From: Actinobacteria bacterium OV320
Lineage (GTDB): Bacteria; Actinomycetota; Actinomycetes; Streptomycetales; Streptomycetaceae
NCBI GenBank assembly: GCA_001298545.1
Contig: LJCX01000026.1
Location: forward strand, 761,854 to 825,853
DNA: 64,000 bases
Direction of reading: 5' to 3'
In this document: one piece after another, positions 33,234-42,279 of the stretch
How the letters are laid out: each line of letters opens with the position of its first letter
Numbering within the stretch: the first letter of the stretch is position 1
Translations under genes and position numbers: made by a program
The notes under the pieces: model-generated
Databases searched by the model: none
What the model saw: the letters and a program-made list of their open reading frames with translations, nothing else
Told to the model about the DNA's origin: nothing

Positions 33234-35480
33234 TCACTTCGGCGCAGTCACCGGCACGCCGAGCGCCCGGGCCAGACCGACCACCGCTTCGTCCAGGCGC
33301 TGAAGGTGGCGCAGGACACGGTCGGTCACCCGGCCGTAGCGCGGCGTTCCCGGCCCGCCCGGCATCAGCAGCGAGGCGATGCTCGGCCCGGTCAGCACCT
33401 CGGCGGTGCTCCGCTCGCCCGCCACGCGCGCGGAGATCGCCCCGATGTTGTGCAGGATGCGCCGCCCGGCGCGGCGCAGCCCCGGGTCCGCCACGATCGA
33501 TCGCTGCGTCGGCAGCAGCTCGGCCATGGCCGCCAGGGTCCGCGCGTGGTACGCACAGGTCTCCAGCAGCGCGACGACGTACCGGGCCGTGTCCCGCCGG
33601 GTCCGCAACGGCGTGACCGGGTGGGTCAGGGGCTGCGTGGCCGCCCGCAGATCGGCCAGTGCCTGGTCCAGATCGCGGGCCCGGTCCAGCAGCTCGGCCG
33701 GGGGACCGCCGCTCAGCTGCTCCACCGCCGCCTCGGTGACATCGGTCAGCCGGTCCAGCACGGTCGTCAGCAGCTCGTTCGTCCGCCGGTCGGTGTGCAC
33801 CGGCAGCACCAGCGCCGCCGCGACGATTCCGCAGGCCGCCCCCAGCGCGGTCTCCTCCACCCGCAGGATCAGCACCGACATGCTGTAGGTGTGCAGCAGC
33901 GTGTACAGCACCCCCAGCGCGGCCGTCACGAAGAACGACATCAGCGTGTACGACAGCGGCGCCGTGTAGAACATCGCGAACACGCACAGCAGCACCACCG
34001 CGAACGCCGTCCACGTGTGGTGGCCGACCACCCCCGCCAGCAGGATGCCGGCGACCACCCCGAGCACGGTGCCCAGCAGCCGCCGGTAGCCCTTGACCAG
34101 GATCTCCCCGGTGGAGGCGGTGTTGATGAACACGATCCAGCAGGTCAGCACCGCCCAGTACCAGCGGTGCGAGGAGAGCAGCTCGCCGCCGACGATGGCC
34201 AGCGACGACCCGACGGCGACCTGCACGGCGGCCCGGGTGGTCGGCCGCCGCAGCCCCGTCTCCTTCCCGGCCGTGTCGGAGTCCTCGTCCTCCTCGCCCG
34301 CACCGATCGCGGCGTCCTCCGCGTCCAGTTCCTCGCGGGAGCGCGCCGTCTCGGGACTGTCCTCGGACTCGTCCTGCGGCCCGTCGAGCGCGATCCGCAG
34401 GCCCAGCACCGCGCGGGCCGCCTCACCGACGCCGCGGAAGACGTCCTGGACGGCGGGCGACGCCTTCGGCAGGTTCTCCTCGTCCCGGTAGCCGAGCAGC
34501 CGGTTGCGGACGTGAGCCGTGGCCGCGCCCTCCGCGACGGAGATCCGCACCAGCTGCCGCAGGGCCCCCAGATCCCGGCGCAGGGCGGCGAGGGCCTCGT
34601 CCCGGACGGGCAGATGGCCGCCCTCCGGCAGCGGCGCGCCCGGCAGGTGCAGGGTCAGGGTGTCGGCCCGTTCGGCGCTGCGGGCGGTCAGCAGCAGCAG
34701 GCCGAGCAGCTCGGCGGCGATCTCGGCGTCGGCGATCCTGCGCTGCACCAGCCGGGCCGTCGCCTGGTCCGGAGTGCCCTCGTCCAGCCGGCCCTGGATC
34801 AGCATCGCCGTCTCGTGCAGCCGGGCGGTGCCCTCGCGCACATGGGCCAGCGCTTTCTCCACGTCGTCCGGACCGGCGTCCAGCAGATCGAGCTGGGCGT
34901 CCAGCAACTGCGCGAGCCGCGCCCGGAAGGCCCCGCGCAGCCGCTGGAGGATACCGCTCGGCGTCTGCGGCACCAGCACGAAGCGCGCCAGCGCACTGCA
35001 CCCGAAGGCGACGGCCAGCACAGCGTAGAACCCCGGCAGGCTCGATGTGGTGACCCCGACGAACAGGGACAGGAAGTAGACCTGGAAGCCGACAAGACCG
35101 AGGGCCGTGCCCCGGTCACCGAACCGGCGGCCGTAGACGGCACAGAAGATCAGGGCCACGAAGAAGAGGTCACCGGCCACCGTCCGGGAGCTGAGCAGCG
35201 CCGCCAGCGACATCGACGCGAACGCCACCGGCAGGCCCAGAGCCAGCGTGACGGCCTGCCGGTCGCGCTGCTTCTCCCGGATCGCGAACGTGGCGACCAT
35301 CGCGGCGATGGCCCCCGCCACCAGATGCGAGACGTCCGCGCCCAGCAGTGAGAGCACGGCCAGCGTGAGGGAGATCGCACCGACCGTGCGCAGCCCGGCC
35401 GCCAGCCGCAGCAGCCCGGGGTCGGATGCCGCGATCCGATCCCGCCACCGTGCACCCGACGACCGTGCCGCCGCTCTCAC
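33234..35480 (-). CDS. FUSC-family membrane transporter-like protein
   Basis: A 748-residue protein with two membrane blocks. The first lies at about residues 25-170 (VGAISLTLAVLSLLGADVSHLVAGAIAAMVATFAIREKQR region). A soluble helical middle follows. The second block lies at about residues 410-550, with the FUSC signature SHRWYWAVLTCWIVFINTASTGEILVKGYRRLLGTVLGVVAG (core GYRRLLGTVLGVVAG). FUSC proteins include aromatic-acid exporters (AaeB) and YccS. An acidic linker (EEDEDSD) precedes block two. It converges with the preceding small gene and is upstream of nothing obviously related. Confidence 0.87.
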   Translation of the reverse strand: MRAAARSSGARWRDRIAASDPGLLRLAAGLRTVGAISLTLAVLSLLGADVSHLVAGAIAAMVATFAIREKQRDRQAVTLALGLPVAFASMSLAALLSSRTVAGDLFFVALIFCAVYGRRFGDRGTALGLVGFQVYFLSLFVGVTTSSLPGFYAVLAVAFGCSALARFVLVPQTPSGILQRLRGAFRARLAQLLDAQLDLLDAGPDDVEKALAHVREGTARLHETAMLIQGRLDEGTPDQATARLVQRRIADAEIAAELLGLLLLTARSAERADTLTLHLPGAPLPEGGHLPVRDEALAALRRDLGALRQLVRISVAEGAATAHVRNRLLGYRDEENLPKASPAVQDVFRGVGEAARAVLGLRIALDGPQDESEDSPETARSREELDAEDAAIGAGEEDEDSDTAGKETGLRRPTTRAAVQVAVGSSLAIVGGELLSSHRWYWAVLTCWIVFINTASTGEILVKGYRRLLGTVLGVVAGILLAGVVGHHTWTAFAVVLLCVFAMFYTAPLSYTLMSFFVTAALGVLYTLLHTYSMSVLILRVEETALGAACGIVAAALVLPVHTDRRTNELLTTVLDRLTDVTEAAVEQLSGGPPAELLDRARDLDQALADLRAATQPLTHPVTPLRTRRDTARYVVALLETCAYHARTLAAMAELLPTQRSIVADPGLRRAGRRILHNIGAISARVAGERSTAEVLTGPSIASLLMPGGPGTPRYGRVTDRVLRHLQRLDEAVVGLARALGVPVTAPK

Positions 35481-35509
35481 GCCGCCGTACTCTCTCCCAC
35501 GGTCCGACC

Positions 35510-36886
35510 TCAGGCGGTCTCCGACCCGGGCCCCTCGATCTGCGCCCGCACCTGCTCGGGCGTCAGATAGCTGTCCGTGTACTCGAAGTCCTTCAGCTTC
35601 GCCGCCCGGCGCGCCTGGAAGCCGGTGCGCACGAAGTCGTCGCCCGCGATGGCGTTGAGCGTCCAGTTCGTCAGCACCCGCGCCTTGGCCACCCCCGTGC
35701 GCAGCGCCCCCCAGTGGTAGCCGCGGGCCACCGCCTGCGCGGGCAGCCCCCGCAGTTCGATGCCGAGCGGCTTGGAGACGGCGTCGGTACCGCCGAGGTC
35801 GACGACCAGACCGAGGTCCTTGTGCACGTACGGCCGCATCGCCCGGCCCCTCAGCGTCGCGATGACGTTGTCGGCGACGACCTTGCCCTGCCGCATAGCG
35901 TGCTGCGCCGTCGGCGGGCAGATCGCGCCCTGCTCGCCCTTGGCCTCGTCGGGTACGGCGGCGGCGTCCCCGAGGGCGAACACCCCGTCGTTGCCGGGCA
36001 GGTTCATCTCCGCGGCGACGGCGAGCCGCCCGCGGACCGTCTCCGCGCCGAGGGTCGCGATGAGCGGGCTCGCGACGACGCCCGCCGTCCAGATCAGGGT
36101 CCGGGTCGGGATCACCCGCCCGTCGGTGAAGGTGACCTCCTCAGGGCCCGCCTTGGCGATCGACACGCCCAGCGAGATGTCGATGCCCCGCTTGCGCAGC
36201 ACCTCCTGCGCGCTGCGCCCGAGCTTGTCTCCGAGCTCCGGCATCAGCTTGGGCGCGATGTCGATCAGATGCCACTTGATCAGGCTCGGGTCCAGGTTCG
36301 GATAGCGCTTGACGGCGTTGTGGGTGAGGAGCTGGAGACAGGCGGCGGTCTCGGTGCCGGCATAGCCGCCGCCGACGACCACGAACTGGAGCCGCGAGGT
36401 GCGCTCGGCGGGGTCGTGGCTGGCGTCGGCGAGGTCGAGCTGGCTGATGACGTGGTCGCGGATGTACGCGGCCTCGGCGAGGGTCTTCATCCCGAAGGCG
36501 TGCTCGGTCAGCCCCGGGATGTCGAAGGTGCGGGTCACGCTGCCGGGAGCGAGCACGATGTAGTCGTAGGGCTCGTTGACGATCTCGTCGGTGATCGTCC
36601 GGATGACGCAGACCTTCGACTTGAGGTCCACGCCGATGGCGCCGCCCGGGATGATCCGGGTGCGGTACTTCTTGCTGCGGCGCAGCGAAACGGCGATCGA
36701 CTGGGGCGTCAGCACCCCTGAGGCGACCTGTGGCAGCAGCGGCAGATAGAGCTGGTAGGCGAACGGCGTCACCAGAGTGACGTCGGCCTCCGCGGCGGAG
36801 AGCGCGCGTTCCAGACGTCGAACGCACCCCACTCCCGCGAAGCCCGCGCCCACCACCAGGATCCTGGGTCGTGTCACGATGTCCAT
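35510..36886 (-). CDS. Type II NADH dehydrogenase-like FAD oxidoreductase
   Basis: A 458-residue pyridine-nucleotide-disulfide-fold flavoprotein. The FAD site is ILVVGAGFAGVGCVRRLE, the NAD(P)H site FVVVGGGYAGTETAACL, and the C-terminal FAD contact GVFALGDAAAVPDEAK. GVLTPQSIAVSLRRSKKYR and PPTAQHAMRQGKVVADNV are NDH-2 hallmarks. Family members oxidise NADH with quinone on the cytosolic membrane face. It is divergent from a MarR gene; a SigB-type promoter-like sequence lies 150 bases upstream, suggesting stress-induced respiration. An in-frame GTG four codons in is an alternative start. Confidence 0.9.
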   Translation of the reverse strand: MDIVTRPRILVVGAGFAGVGCVRRLERALSAAEADVTLVTPFAYQLYLPLLPQVASGVLTPQSIAVSLRRSKKYRTRIIPGGAIGVDLKSKVCVIRTITDEIVNEPYDYIVLAPGSVTRTFDIPGLTEHAFGMKTLAEAAYIRDHVISQLDLADASHDPAERTSRLQFVVVGGGYAGTETAACLQLLTHNAVKRYPNLDPSLIKWHLIDIAPKLMPELGDKLGRSAQEVLRKRGIDISLGVSIAKAGPEEVTFTDGRVIPTRTLIWTAGVVASPLIATLGAETVRGRLAVAAEMNLPGNDGVFALGDAAAVPDEAKGEQGAICPPTAQHAMRQGKVVADNVIATLRGRAMRPYVHKDLGLVVDLGGTDAVSKPLGIELRGLPAQAVARGYHWGALRTGVAKARVLTNWTLNAIAGDDFVRTGFQARRAAKLKDFEYTDSYLTPEQVRAQIEGPGSETA

Positions 36887-37035
36887 CCCTTTCTGCGGCT
36901 CCAGGCGGTCTGCCCCGACGTCATGCGCGTGCCCCGCCCGCGGGCGTCTCGCACCTCATCGATCCCACCGCGCCCGGACTGGTTCCGCCAGCCGGGCGAG
37001 GCATGCAGACGAACGTTTCTCCTGAGGTCACCGAC

Positions 37036-37061
37036 GTACCCCCCTCAGGGCCTGTGTACGC
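37036..37061 (-). promoter_or_regulatory. SigB-type promoter candidate for the NDH-2-like gene
   Basis: On the minus strand GCGT (37058-37061), a 16-base spacer, and GGGTAC (37036-37041), fitting GNNT-N14-16-GGGTA(C/T). The predicted leader to the start at 36886 is about 145 bases. The opposite strand also has GTGT-N15-GGGTAG at this place, upstream of the MarR gene. The motif is short and chance is possible. Confidence 0.4.
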
Positions 37062-37114
37062 CCGTTGCCTTCGGGTAGGCCGTCGTACATGACAATTGCG
37101 GAGGCCGGAGGATA

Positions 37115-37612
37115 GTGGCGGTGTGGTGCGCGGACGGCTCCGACGACGGCCGCTGGGACAGTCGTCGGACACAGGCCGGGCAACTCGCCGAAGCGGTGGA
37201 GAGCCTGGTGGCCTGCTGGCTCATGGCCGCGGAGGAGACCAGACCCCGGCTGCCCGCTCGGCAGTTGCTGGCGCTGCGGACGGTCAAGAGCCGTCCGAAC
37301 CTCAACATGACGGCCCTGGCCGAGCACCTGGGCGTCGGTCTGCCCACCGCGAGCCGCCTCTGCGACCGGCTCGAGGCCGCCGGGCTGCTGGAGCGGACCG
37401 TGCAGCCCAGCGACCGGCGCGAGGTACAGCTCGTGGTGACCGCCTACGGACGACGCCTGCTCTCCGACGTCGCCGAGCGCCGGGTACGGCGACTCGCCTC
37501 CGTGTTCGAGGGGATGACCCCGGCCCAGCGCACCGCACTGGAACACGGGCTCTCCGGTTTCCACCAGGCGCACACGTCGAGCCGGGGATCCGAGAACCCG
37601 GCGGACGGCTGA
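37115..37612 (+). CDS. MarR-family regulator (paralogue of the one at 43555)
   Basis: A 165-residue winged-helix regulator. The recognition region ALAEHLGVGLPTASRLCDRLEAAGLLER and the wing RTVQPSDRREVQLVV are MarR-like, and the C-terminal dimer helices end the protein. A ccggagg ribosome-binding site precedes GTG 37115. The SRLCDRLxAxGxxER core is shared with the MarR at 43555, so the two are paralogues flanking the stressosome-like operon. A TGACAATTG sequence 20 bases upstream shares the TGACAA half-site with the palindrome at 44121. Confidence 0.87.
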   Translation: MAVWCADGSDDGRWDSRRTQAGQLAEAVESLVACWLMAAEETRPRLPARQLLALRTVKSRPNLNMTALAEHLGVGLPTASRLCDRLEAAGLLERTVQPSDRREVQLVVTAYGRRLLSDVAERRVRRLASVFEGMTPAQRTALEHGLSGFHQAHTSSRGSENPADG

Positions 37613-37619
37613 CCGCTCC

Positions 37620-39353
37620 TCAGGCCCCGGGCCGCGGGCGGCTGCCGAGCCGGCCGCCCGCGGGAGCGCCCACGTGACACAGCAGCAGGCAGACGTCGTC
37701 GTCCCGCTCGGAGTCGCTCAGCATCGGGTCCAGGATGCGCTCCGCCGAACCGTCCAGGTCCGCGTCCAGTTCCTCGGCACGCAGCGAGCCGAGCGCCGCC
37801 GCCAGCCGCTCGATGCCCGGGTCTATGCCCTGGGCCCGCCGCTCGACCAGCCCGTCGGTGTAGAGCGCCAGCGTGGACCCCGGCTCCAACGGCACCGTGT
37901 GGTCGGCGATCTCCTGGTGCAGCGGGATGCCGAGCATCGCCCCCGGTTTGGCGTCCAGGGTGCGCACCCGCCCGTCCGGGCCGCGCAGCACGGGCGGCGG
38001 ATGACCCGCCGCCGCCCAGGTCAGCACCGGCTCACCGGGCTGGAAGCGGGCGATCACGGCCGTGGCGTACAGATCGGGCTGGAGATGGTGCAGGAACATG
38101 TGCAGCCGGGTCAGCAGCTCACCCGGACTGCCGCCGTCCACGGCGTAGGCGCGCAGCGCGGTCCGCAGCTGGCTCATCATCACCGCCGCGTGCAGCCCGT
38201 GGCCCGTCACGTCGCCGATGACGGTGATCAGGCTGCCGTCGGGCTGCCGGAAGGCGTCGTACCAGTCGCCGCCGACGTTCAGCCCGTAGGTCGCCGGCAG
38301 ATAGCGGGCGGCGAGCCGCAGGCCGGGGCTGGTCGGCAGGTCGGTCAGCAGGGCGCGCTGGAGGGTCTCGGCGATGTCCCGGTTGTGCTCGAAACGGCGG
38401 GCGTTGTCGAGCGCGCCGCCGGCCCGCCGGGTGAGTTCCACGAGCATGACAGCGTCGTCCGGGTTCCAGCGCTCGCCGGGCGCGGTCAGCGTCACGACGC
38501 CCAGCGGCGCGCTGCGGGTCGGCAGCGGCACGCACAGCAGGGACCGGCCGGGATGCAGCGCCGACGGCGGCTGGTCGTCCACCCCGGGCAGACCCCCGGG
38601 GTGCGCGGCCGCGTACTGCGGCCGTCCGGTGCGGGCCGCGATCACGGCGGCCGCCGCACGCGGAACGGACGACACCCGCTCGTCCTCGGCGTCGAAGAGC
38701 CAGACGTCGGCCGTGCGGGCGTACCGCGGCACCAGCAGCTCGGGCAGCAGACGGGCGATCTCCTCGTGGTTGAGGGAGGCCGTCAGCGTCGCGCTGGCGT
38801 CGGCGAGGAACGTCAGCCTGCGCCGGGCGTCCTCCGCCTCCCGGCGCGCCGCGTGCTCCGCCGCGAAGGCCTCGCGCTGCGCCCGTCCGGCGGCGTCCAG
38901 CTCGGCGTGCAGCGCCAGCACACCCTGGTTGGTCTGGTGCAGCTCCTCCCGGTGGAAGGCGACGAGCTCCTCCTGCTCGGCCAGTCGCTCCAGCACCAGG
39001 GCGGTGTCCTCGTCGGCGCCGAGCAGGGCCTCCCCGAGGGCGGTCGCGTCACCCGCCGCAGTGTCGCAGACAGGGCCCGCGGCCGGCTCCGGGCAGGAGG
39101 CCGTGACGCACCACGGCCGCTCGCCGTCGGCGGGGGAGGGGGAGACCTCGACCCGCAGCGAGCCCTTCGCCACCGTGAGGACGAACCGCCAGCTCCCGCC
39201 CTTGGACAGACACTGGCGCAGCCGCGCGCCGAGGGCGGCGGCCGTCCGGGTGCGTTCGAGCGGCGGTACACCGTACGCGGCGGCCACCCGCGCGGTGGTG
39301 ATCCGCGCGCGGGCCGCGTCGCTGACGGTGCTGATCGGCCAGGTGAGATTCAT
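37620..39353 (-). CDS. GAF-containing SpoIIE/RsbU-type PP2C phosphatase
   Basis: A 577-residue protein. The N-terminal 110 residues resemble a degenerate RsbW-like ATPase (TVSDAARARITTARVAAAYG). A short coil (EEHAARREAEDARRRL-like) and a GAF domain (about 190-340) follow. The SpoIIE-type PP2C domain (about 350-560) is complete: VGGDWYDAF, VIGDVTGHGLHAAVMMS, LYTDGLVERR, and a DDDVCLLLCHV end. Such enzymes dephosphorylate RsbV/SpoIIAA-like antagonists. Its start overlaps the upstream kinase/phosphatase fusion by ATGA, so it is the last gene of the rsbR-rsbS-rsbT-led operon. Confidence 0.9.
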   Translation of the reverse strand: MNLTWPISTVSDAARARITTARVAAAYGVPPLERTRTAAALGARLRQCLSKGGSWRFVLTVAKGSLRVEVSPSPADGERPWCVTASCPEPAAGPVCDTAAGDATALGEALLGADEDTALVLERLAEQEELVAFHREELHQTNQGVLALHAELDAAGRAQREAFAAEHAARREAEDARRRLTFLADASATLTASLNHEEIARLLPELLVPRYARTADVWLFDAEDERVSSVPRAAAAVIAARTGRPQYAAAHPGGLPGVDDQPPSALHPGRSLLCVPLPTRSAPLGVVTLTAPGERWNPDDAVMLVELTRRAGGALDNARRFEHNRDIAETLQRALLTDLPTSPGLRLAARYLPATYGLNVGGDWYDAFRQPDGSLITVIGDVTGHGLHAAVMMSQLRTALRAYAVDGGSPGELLTRLHMFLHHLQPDLYATAVIARFQPGEPVLTWAAAGHPPPVLRGPDGRVRTLDAKPGAMLGIPLHQEIADHTVPLEPGSTLALYTDGLVERRAQGIDPGIERLAAALGSLRAEELDADLDGSAERILDPMLSDSERDDDVCLLLCHVGAPAGGRLGSRPRPGA

Positions 39354-40456
39354 GGACCATCCGGCGGCGTCGGGGACAGGACGGCCACGGCGGTGTCGTC
39401 ACGCACCGGGCGGGCGGAACTGCCGGCGTCGCGGACCGTCACGGCGGCGGTGACGGCGGGGTCGCAGGACAGCAGGCGGGGGTCGACGGGCGGCGCCCAG
39501 CGGCTGGGCAGCCCGTCGCTGTGCAGGACGAGTAGACGGTCCGGGGCCCAGACGGCCTCGGTCTCGGGCAGGCTCGTGGGCCGATGCGCGCCGACTATCC
39601 CGGGCCGGGACAGCAGATGGCGCCAGGAGCCGCCCTCGCGCAGCCGCGCCCCCACATTGCCGACTCCGGCGAACAGCAGCCGTCCGGACCGCAGATCGAG
39701 CTGGGCCACCGCGACCGCGGCGCCCCTCGTACCGCGCAGCGCGGTGTCGAGCAGGCGCAGCAGTTCGGCCGGCGGCAGGTGGGACGAGCGCTGTACCTCG
39801 TGGACCGCCGTGGTCGAGGCACGGGCCGCCTCGGGGCCGTGGCCCAGCCCGTCGGCCAGCATCAGGGTCAGCCGGTCGCCGTCACGGACGCACGTCCAGG
39901 CGTCCCCGGAACACGCGGCGCCCCGGAAGGGGATGTTGACGCCACCGACCCGCGCGGAGAAAGGGGCGGACGCGCCGGAGGCGTCGTCCCGCGCGGCGGC
40001 CCCGGCCTGCCCGGGAGCCGGCTCACGGCGGCCGCGGGTACGGGCCGGGCCGCCGATCCGGGCCAGCGCGACCGTCCCGCGGCCCGGGACGCTGTGCAGG
40101 TCGAAGTCGTCGGCGAGCCGCCGGCAGGTGCCCAGGCCGGCACCCAGCGAGCCCGCCGTGGAGAACCCGTCGCCCAGGGCGGTGGAGACATCGGCCATGC
40201 CCGGCCCGTGGTCGACGGCGGCGACCTGCACGACGAGGCCCCCCGGCCGTCCGTCCGGCGGGGTGACCGCCTCCACGAGGAGCTGTCCGCCGCGCGCGTG
40301 CTTGAGCAGGTTCGTCGCCAGCTCGGTCGCCACCAGGGCGGCGTCGGCGGTGCGCGACCGGTCCAGGCCCGCCAGCGCCGCCGCGCCCTCCGCAGCCACC
40401 CGGGCGTCGCGCACCCGCGTCGAGTCGTGCACCGGGACGTCCCACACGTGCGTCAT
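39350..40456 (-). CDS. RsbT-like kinase domain fused to an RsbX-like PP2C phosphatase
   Basis: A 368-residue fusion. Residues about 1-135 are an RsbT/RsbW-type HATPase (ALVATELATNLLKHA, VDHGPGMADV, GLGTCRRLADDFDL). Residues about 175-360 are a SpoIIE/RsbX-like phosphatase (MLADGLGHGPEAARAS, VLHSDGLPSRW, RDDTAVAVLS). In Bacillus the RsbX phosphatase resets the RsbR-RsbS stressosome. One protein carrying kinase and phosphatase activities is known in actinobacterial modules. It overlaps the neighbouring genes on both sides by ATGA. Confidence 0.9.
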   Translation of the reverse strand: MTHVWDVPVHDSTRVRDARVAAEGAAALAGLDRSRTADAALVATELATNLLKHARGGQLLVEAVTPPDGRPGGLVVQVAAVDHGPGMADVSTALGDGFSTAGSLGAGLGTCRRLADDFDLHSVPGRGTVALARIGGPARTRGRREPAPGQAGAAARDDASGASAPFSARVGGVNIPFRGAACSGDAWTCVRDGDRLTLMLADGLGHGPEAARASTTAVHEVQRSSHLPPAELLRLLDTALRGTRGAAVAVAQLDLRSGRLLFAGVGNVGARLREGGSWRHLLSRPGIVGAHRPTSLPETEAVWAPDRLLVLHSDGLPSRWAPPVDPRLLSCDPAVTAAVTVRDAGSSARPVRDDTAVAVLSPTPPDGP

Positions 40457-40899
40457 CGTGGCTCCTCACGCTGCCGCGGCGGGCGGGCCGCCCAGGAGGT
40501 CACCGCGACCGTGGTGCCGACCCCGGGCGTGCTGTCGAGGGAGAACTCGTGCACCAGACGACGCGCCCCGCCGAGGCCCAGGCCCAGCCCGCCGCCGGAG
40601 GTGTAGCCGTCGCTCAGCGCCCGCTCCGGGTCGGCGATGCCCGGACCCTGGTCCCGGAACGTCAGTCGCAGCCCCTGGGCCCGCCCGTCGCACACGTGCT
40701 CCGCGGCCATCTCGCCGCCACCGCCGTACACCAGGGTGTTGCGGGCCAGTTCGCTGGCCGCGGTGACCAGCTTGGTCTGGTCCACCAGGCCGAAGCCGAG
40801 CGCGGCGGCGGCCTGGCGCACGTGCTGGCGCACCCACACCAGGTCCAGGTCCGAGCGGATCGGCAGGCGGGCCTCGACGCCCGCGACCGTCCCGCTCAC
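40453..40899 (-). CDS. rsbT: RsbT-like serine kinase (stressosome switch kinase)
   Basis: A 148-residue HATPase. The N box TAASELARNTLVYGGGG, TFRDQGPGIADPERALS and SGGGLGLGLGGARRLVHEFS are RsbT features; the GxGLG lid is well kept. In Bacillus RsbT phosphorylates RsbS and RsbR, leaves the stressosome, and activates the phosphatase RsbU. The GTG start at 40899 overlaps the TGA of the rsbS-like gene (GTGA), and its own stop overlaps the downstream fusion gene by ATGA. Gene order R-S-T is the same as in Bacillus. Confidence 0.9.
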   Translation of the reverse strand: MSGTVAGVEARLPIRSDLDLVWVRQHVRQAAAALGFGLVDQTKLVTAASELARNTLVYGGGGEMAAEHVCDGRAQGLRLTFRDQGPGIADPERALSDGYTSGGGLGLGLGGARRLVHEFSLDSTPGVGTTVAVTSWAARPPRQREEPR

Positions 40900-41303
40900 C
40901 GAGGCTCCCGGCGCGGGCCGCCCGGAGTCGTCATGGCGAGCAGTTCGAGGGCCGCCTCGGTGTTGAGCGCGGTGCGCAGGCCGGGAAGCGAGAGCCCCAG
41001 CTCCACCAGAGTGATCGCCACCGCGGGGCGCATGCCGGCCACCACGGTCCGCGCGGCCAGCAGCCGGGAACTCGCCGCGATCTCGGCCAGTACACGCCCC
41101 AGGAACGAGTCGACGATCTCCACCCCGGAGATGTCGATGACCACGCCGGTCACCCGGTTGCGGACGATCTGCTCGGCGATGTCCTGCTGGAGCTGCTCCG
41201 CCGTACCGTCGTGCAGGTCGCCCTGGAGGGTGATCAGCAGGACGTCGCCGAGCCGGAGCACCGGCACGTGGGCCGTGCCCGAGAGGGAGAGGTCGTGGTT
41301 CAC
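40896..41303 (-). CDS. rsbS: RsbS-like STAS-domain stressosome protein
   Basis: A 135-residue single STAS domain. VIDISGVEIVDSFLGRVL places the phospho-acceptor serine at residue 59, the same number as Ser59 in Bacillus RsbS. There is no extra sensor domain. RsbS forms the stressosome core with RsbR and sequesters RsbT. The GTG start at 41303 overlaps the upstream rsbR-like stop (GTGA), and its own stop overlaps rsbT the same way, indicating tightly coupled stoichiometric translation. Confidence 0.92.
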   Translation of the reverse strand: MNHDLSLSGTAHVPVLRLGDVLLITLQGDLHDGTAEQLQQDIAEQIVRNRVTGVVIDISGVEIVDSFLGRVLAEIAASSRLLAARTVVAGMRPAVAITLVELGLSLPGLRTALNTEAALELLAMTTPGGPRREPR

Positions 41304-42199
41304 CGGGGACCAGCACCGCCGGGCGTCGCGAGCACGATGTCGGCGCCCAGCCGGTTCAGGGCGTACCCCAGGGCGTCGGCGAGGCTCGCCCTGGTCACCA
41401 CCGTGCCCAGGTCCAGGCCGAGGTGCACGATGGTCTGCGCGATGGCGGGCCGGATGCCGGAGACGACGCACTCCGCGCCCATCAGCCGGACGGCCGCGAC
41501 GGTCTTCATCAGGTGCTGCGCCACCAGCGAATCGACCATCGGCACCCCGGTGATGTCCAGGATCGCGAAGCGGGCCTGCTGATCGACGACCGACTCCAGC
41601 AGGGTCTCCATCACGACCTGGCTGCGGGCGCTGTCGAGCGTTCCGATGAGCGGTACGGCGACGATGCCGTCCCACAGCCGGATGACGGGGGTGGCGGCCT
41701 CGAGCAGCTCCAGGTGCTGCCGGTCGATGAGGGCCTGGCCCTCGCTCAGCGAGGTCTCCAGGACCACCAGCCGCAGGGTGCCCATGAGCACGGTCAGCAG
41801 GGTCGTGCACTCTCTGAGGTGCTCGGGCGTCGCCTCGTGCAGGTCGCCCACCAGCAGGTTCACCGCGGGCGGACGGAGGCCGTCCACCTCGGTGGACACC
41901 TGGCCGGAGGTGAGCCCGAAGCGGGCGCGGGAGGCCACCATCCTGGTCAGCTGCTCGCGGACCGCGGTGAATCCGGCCGCGTCCGTGTCGGCCACCCGGC
42001 CGCTCTCGGCGACCTGGGCGAGCGCGTCGACGACGACCCGGCCCGCCTCCACCGCCTCGTCCCGCGAGACGGTGAACACCGTGCGGAACAGGGGTTCGTC
42101 GGCCCAGCGCTGGGCGATCTGCTCTCGGCGGCGGTGCAGGAACTTCCCGACGTCGCTCGCCGGCGTGGTGTGCTCTGCCGCCGTTTCGTGCTCCGGCAC
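41300..42199 (-). CDS. rsbR: RsbR-like stressosome sensor with C-terminal STAS domain
   Basis: A 299-residue protein. The N-terminal half (about 20-160) is helical, as expected for the globin-like RsbR sensor module (FLHRRREQIAQRW). The C-terminal STAS domain has FAILDITGVPMVDS, with Thr217 matching RsbRA Thr171, and VVTRASL, with Thr269 near the equivalent of Thr205. GTG 42199 is preceded by an excellent aagaggagag ribosome-binding site. It is the first gene of the coupled R-S-T operon and lies 80 bases after an RsbU-like gene on the same strand. No haem or flavin ligand motif was noticed. Confidence 0.9.
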   Translation of the reverse strand: MPEHETAAEHTTPASDVGKFLHRRREQIAQRWADEPLFRTVFTVSRDEAVEAGRVVVDALAQVAESGRVADTDAAGFTAVREQLTRMVASRARFGLTSGQVSTEVDGLRPPAVNLLVGDLHEATPEHLRECTTLLTVLMGTLRLVVLETSLSEGQALIDRQHLELLEAATPVIRLWDGIVAVPLIGTLDSARSQVVMETLLESVVDQQARFAILDITGVPMVDSLVAQHLMKTVAAVRLMGAECVVSGIRPAIAQTIVHLGLDLGTVVTRASLADALGYALNRLGADIVLATPGGAGPR

Positions 42200-42279
42200 G
42201 TGGTTCTCTCCTCTTAAGTCTTTGGTCGGCTTCTCTGTCGCCACCGCGGGACCGCCGGAGGCGGACGGTGGGCGGCGGA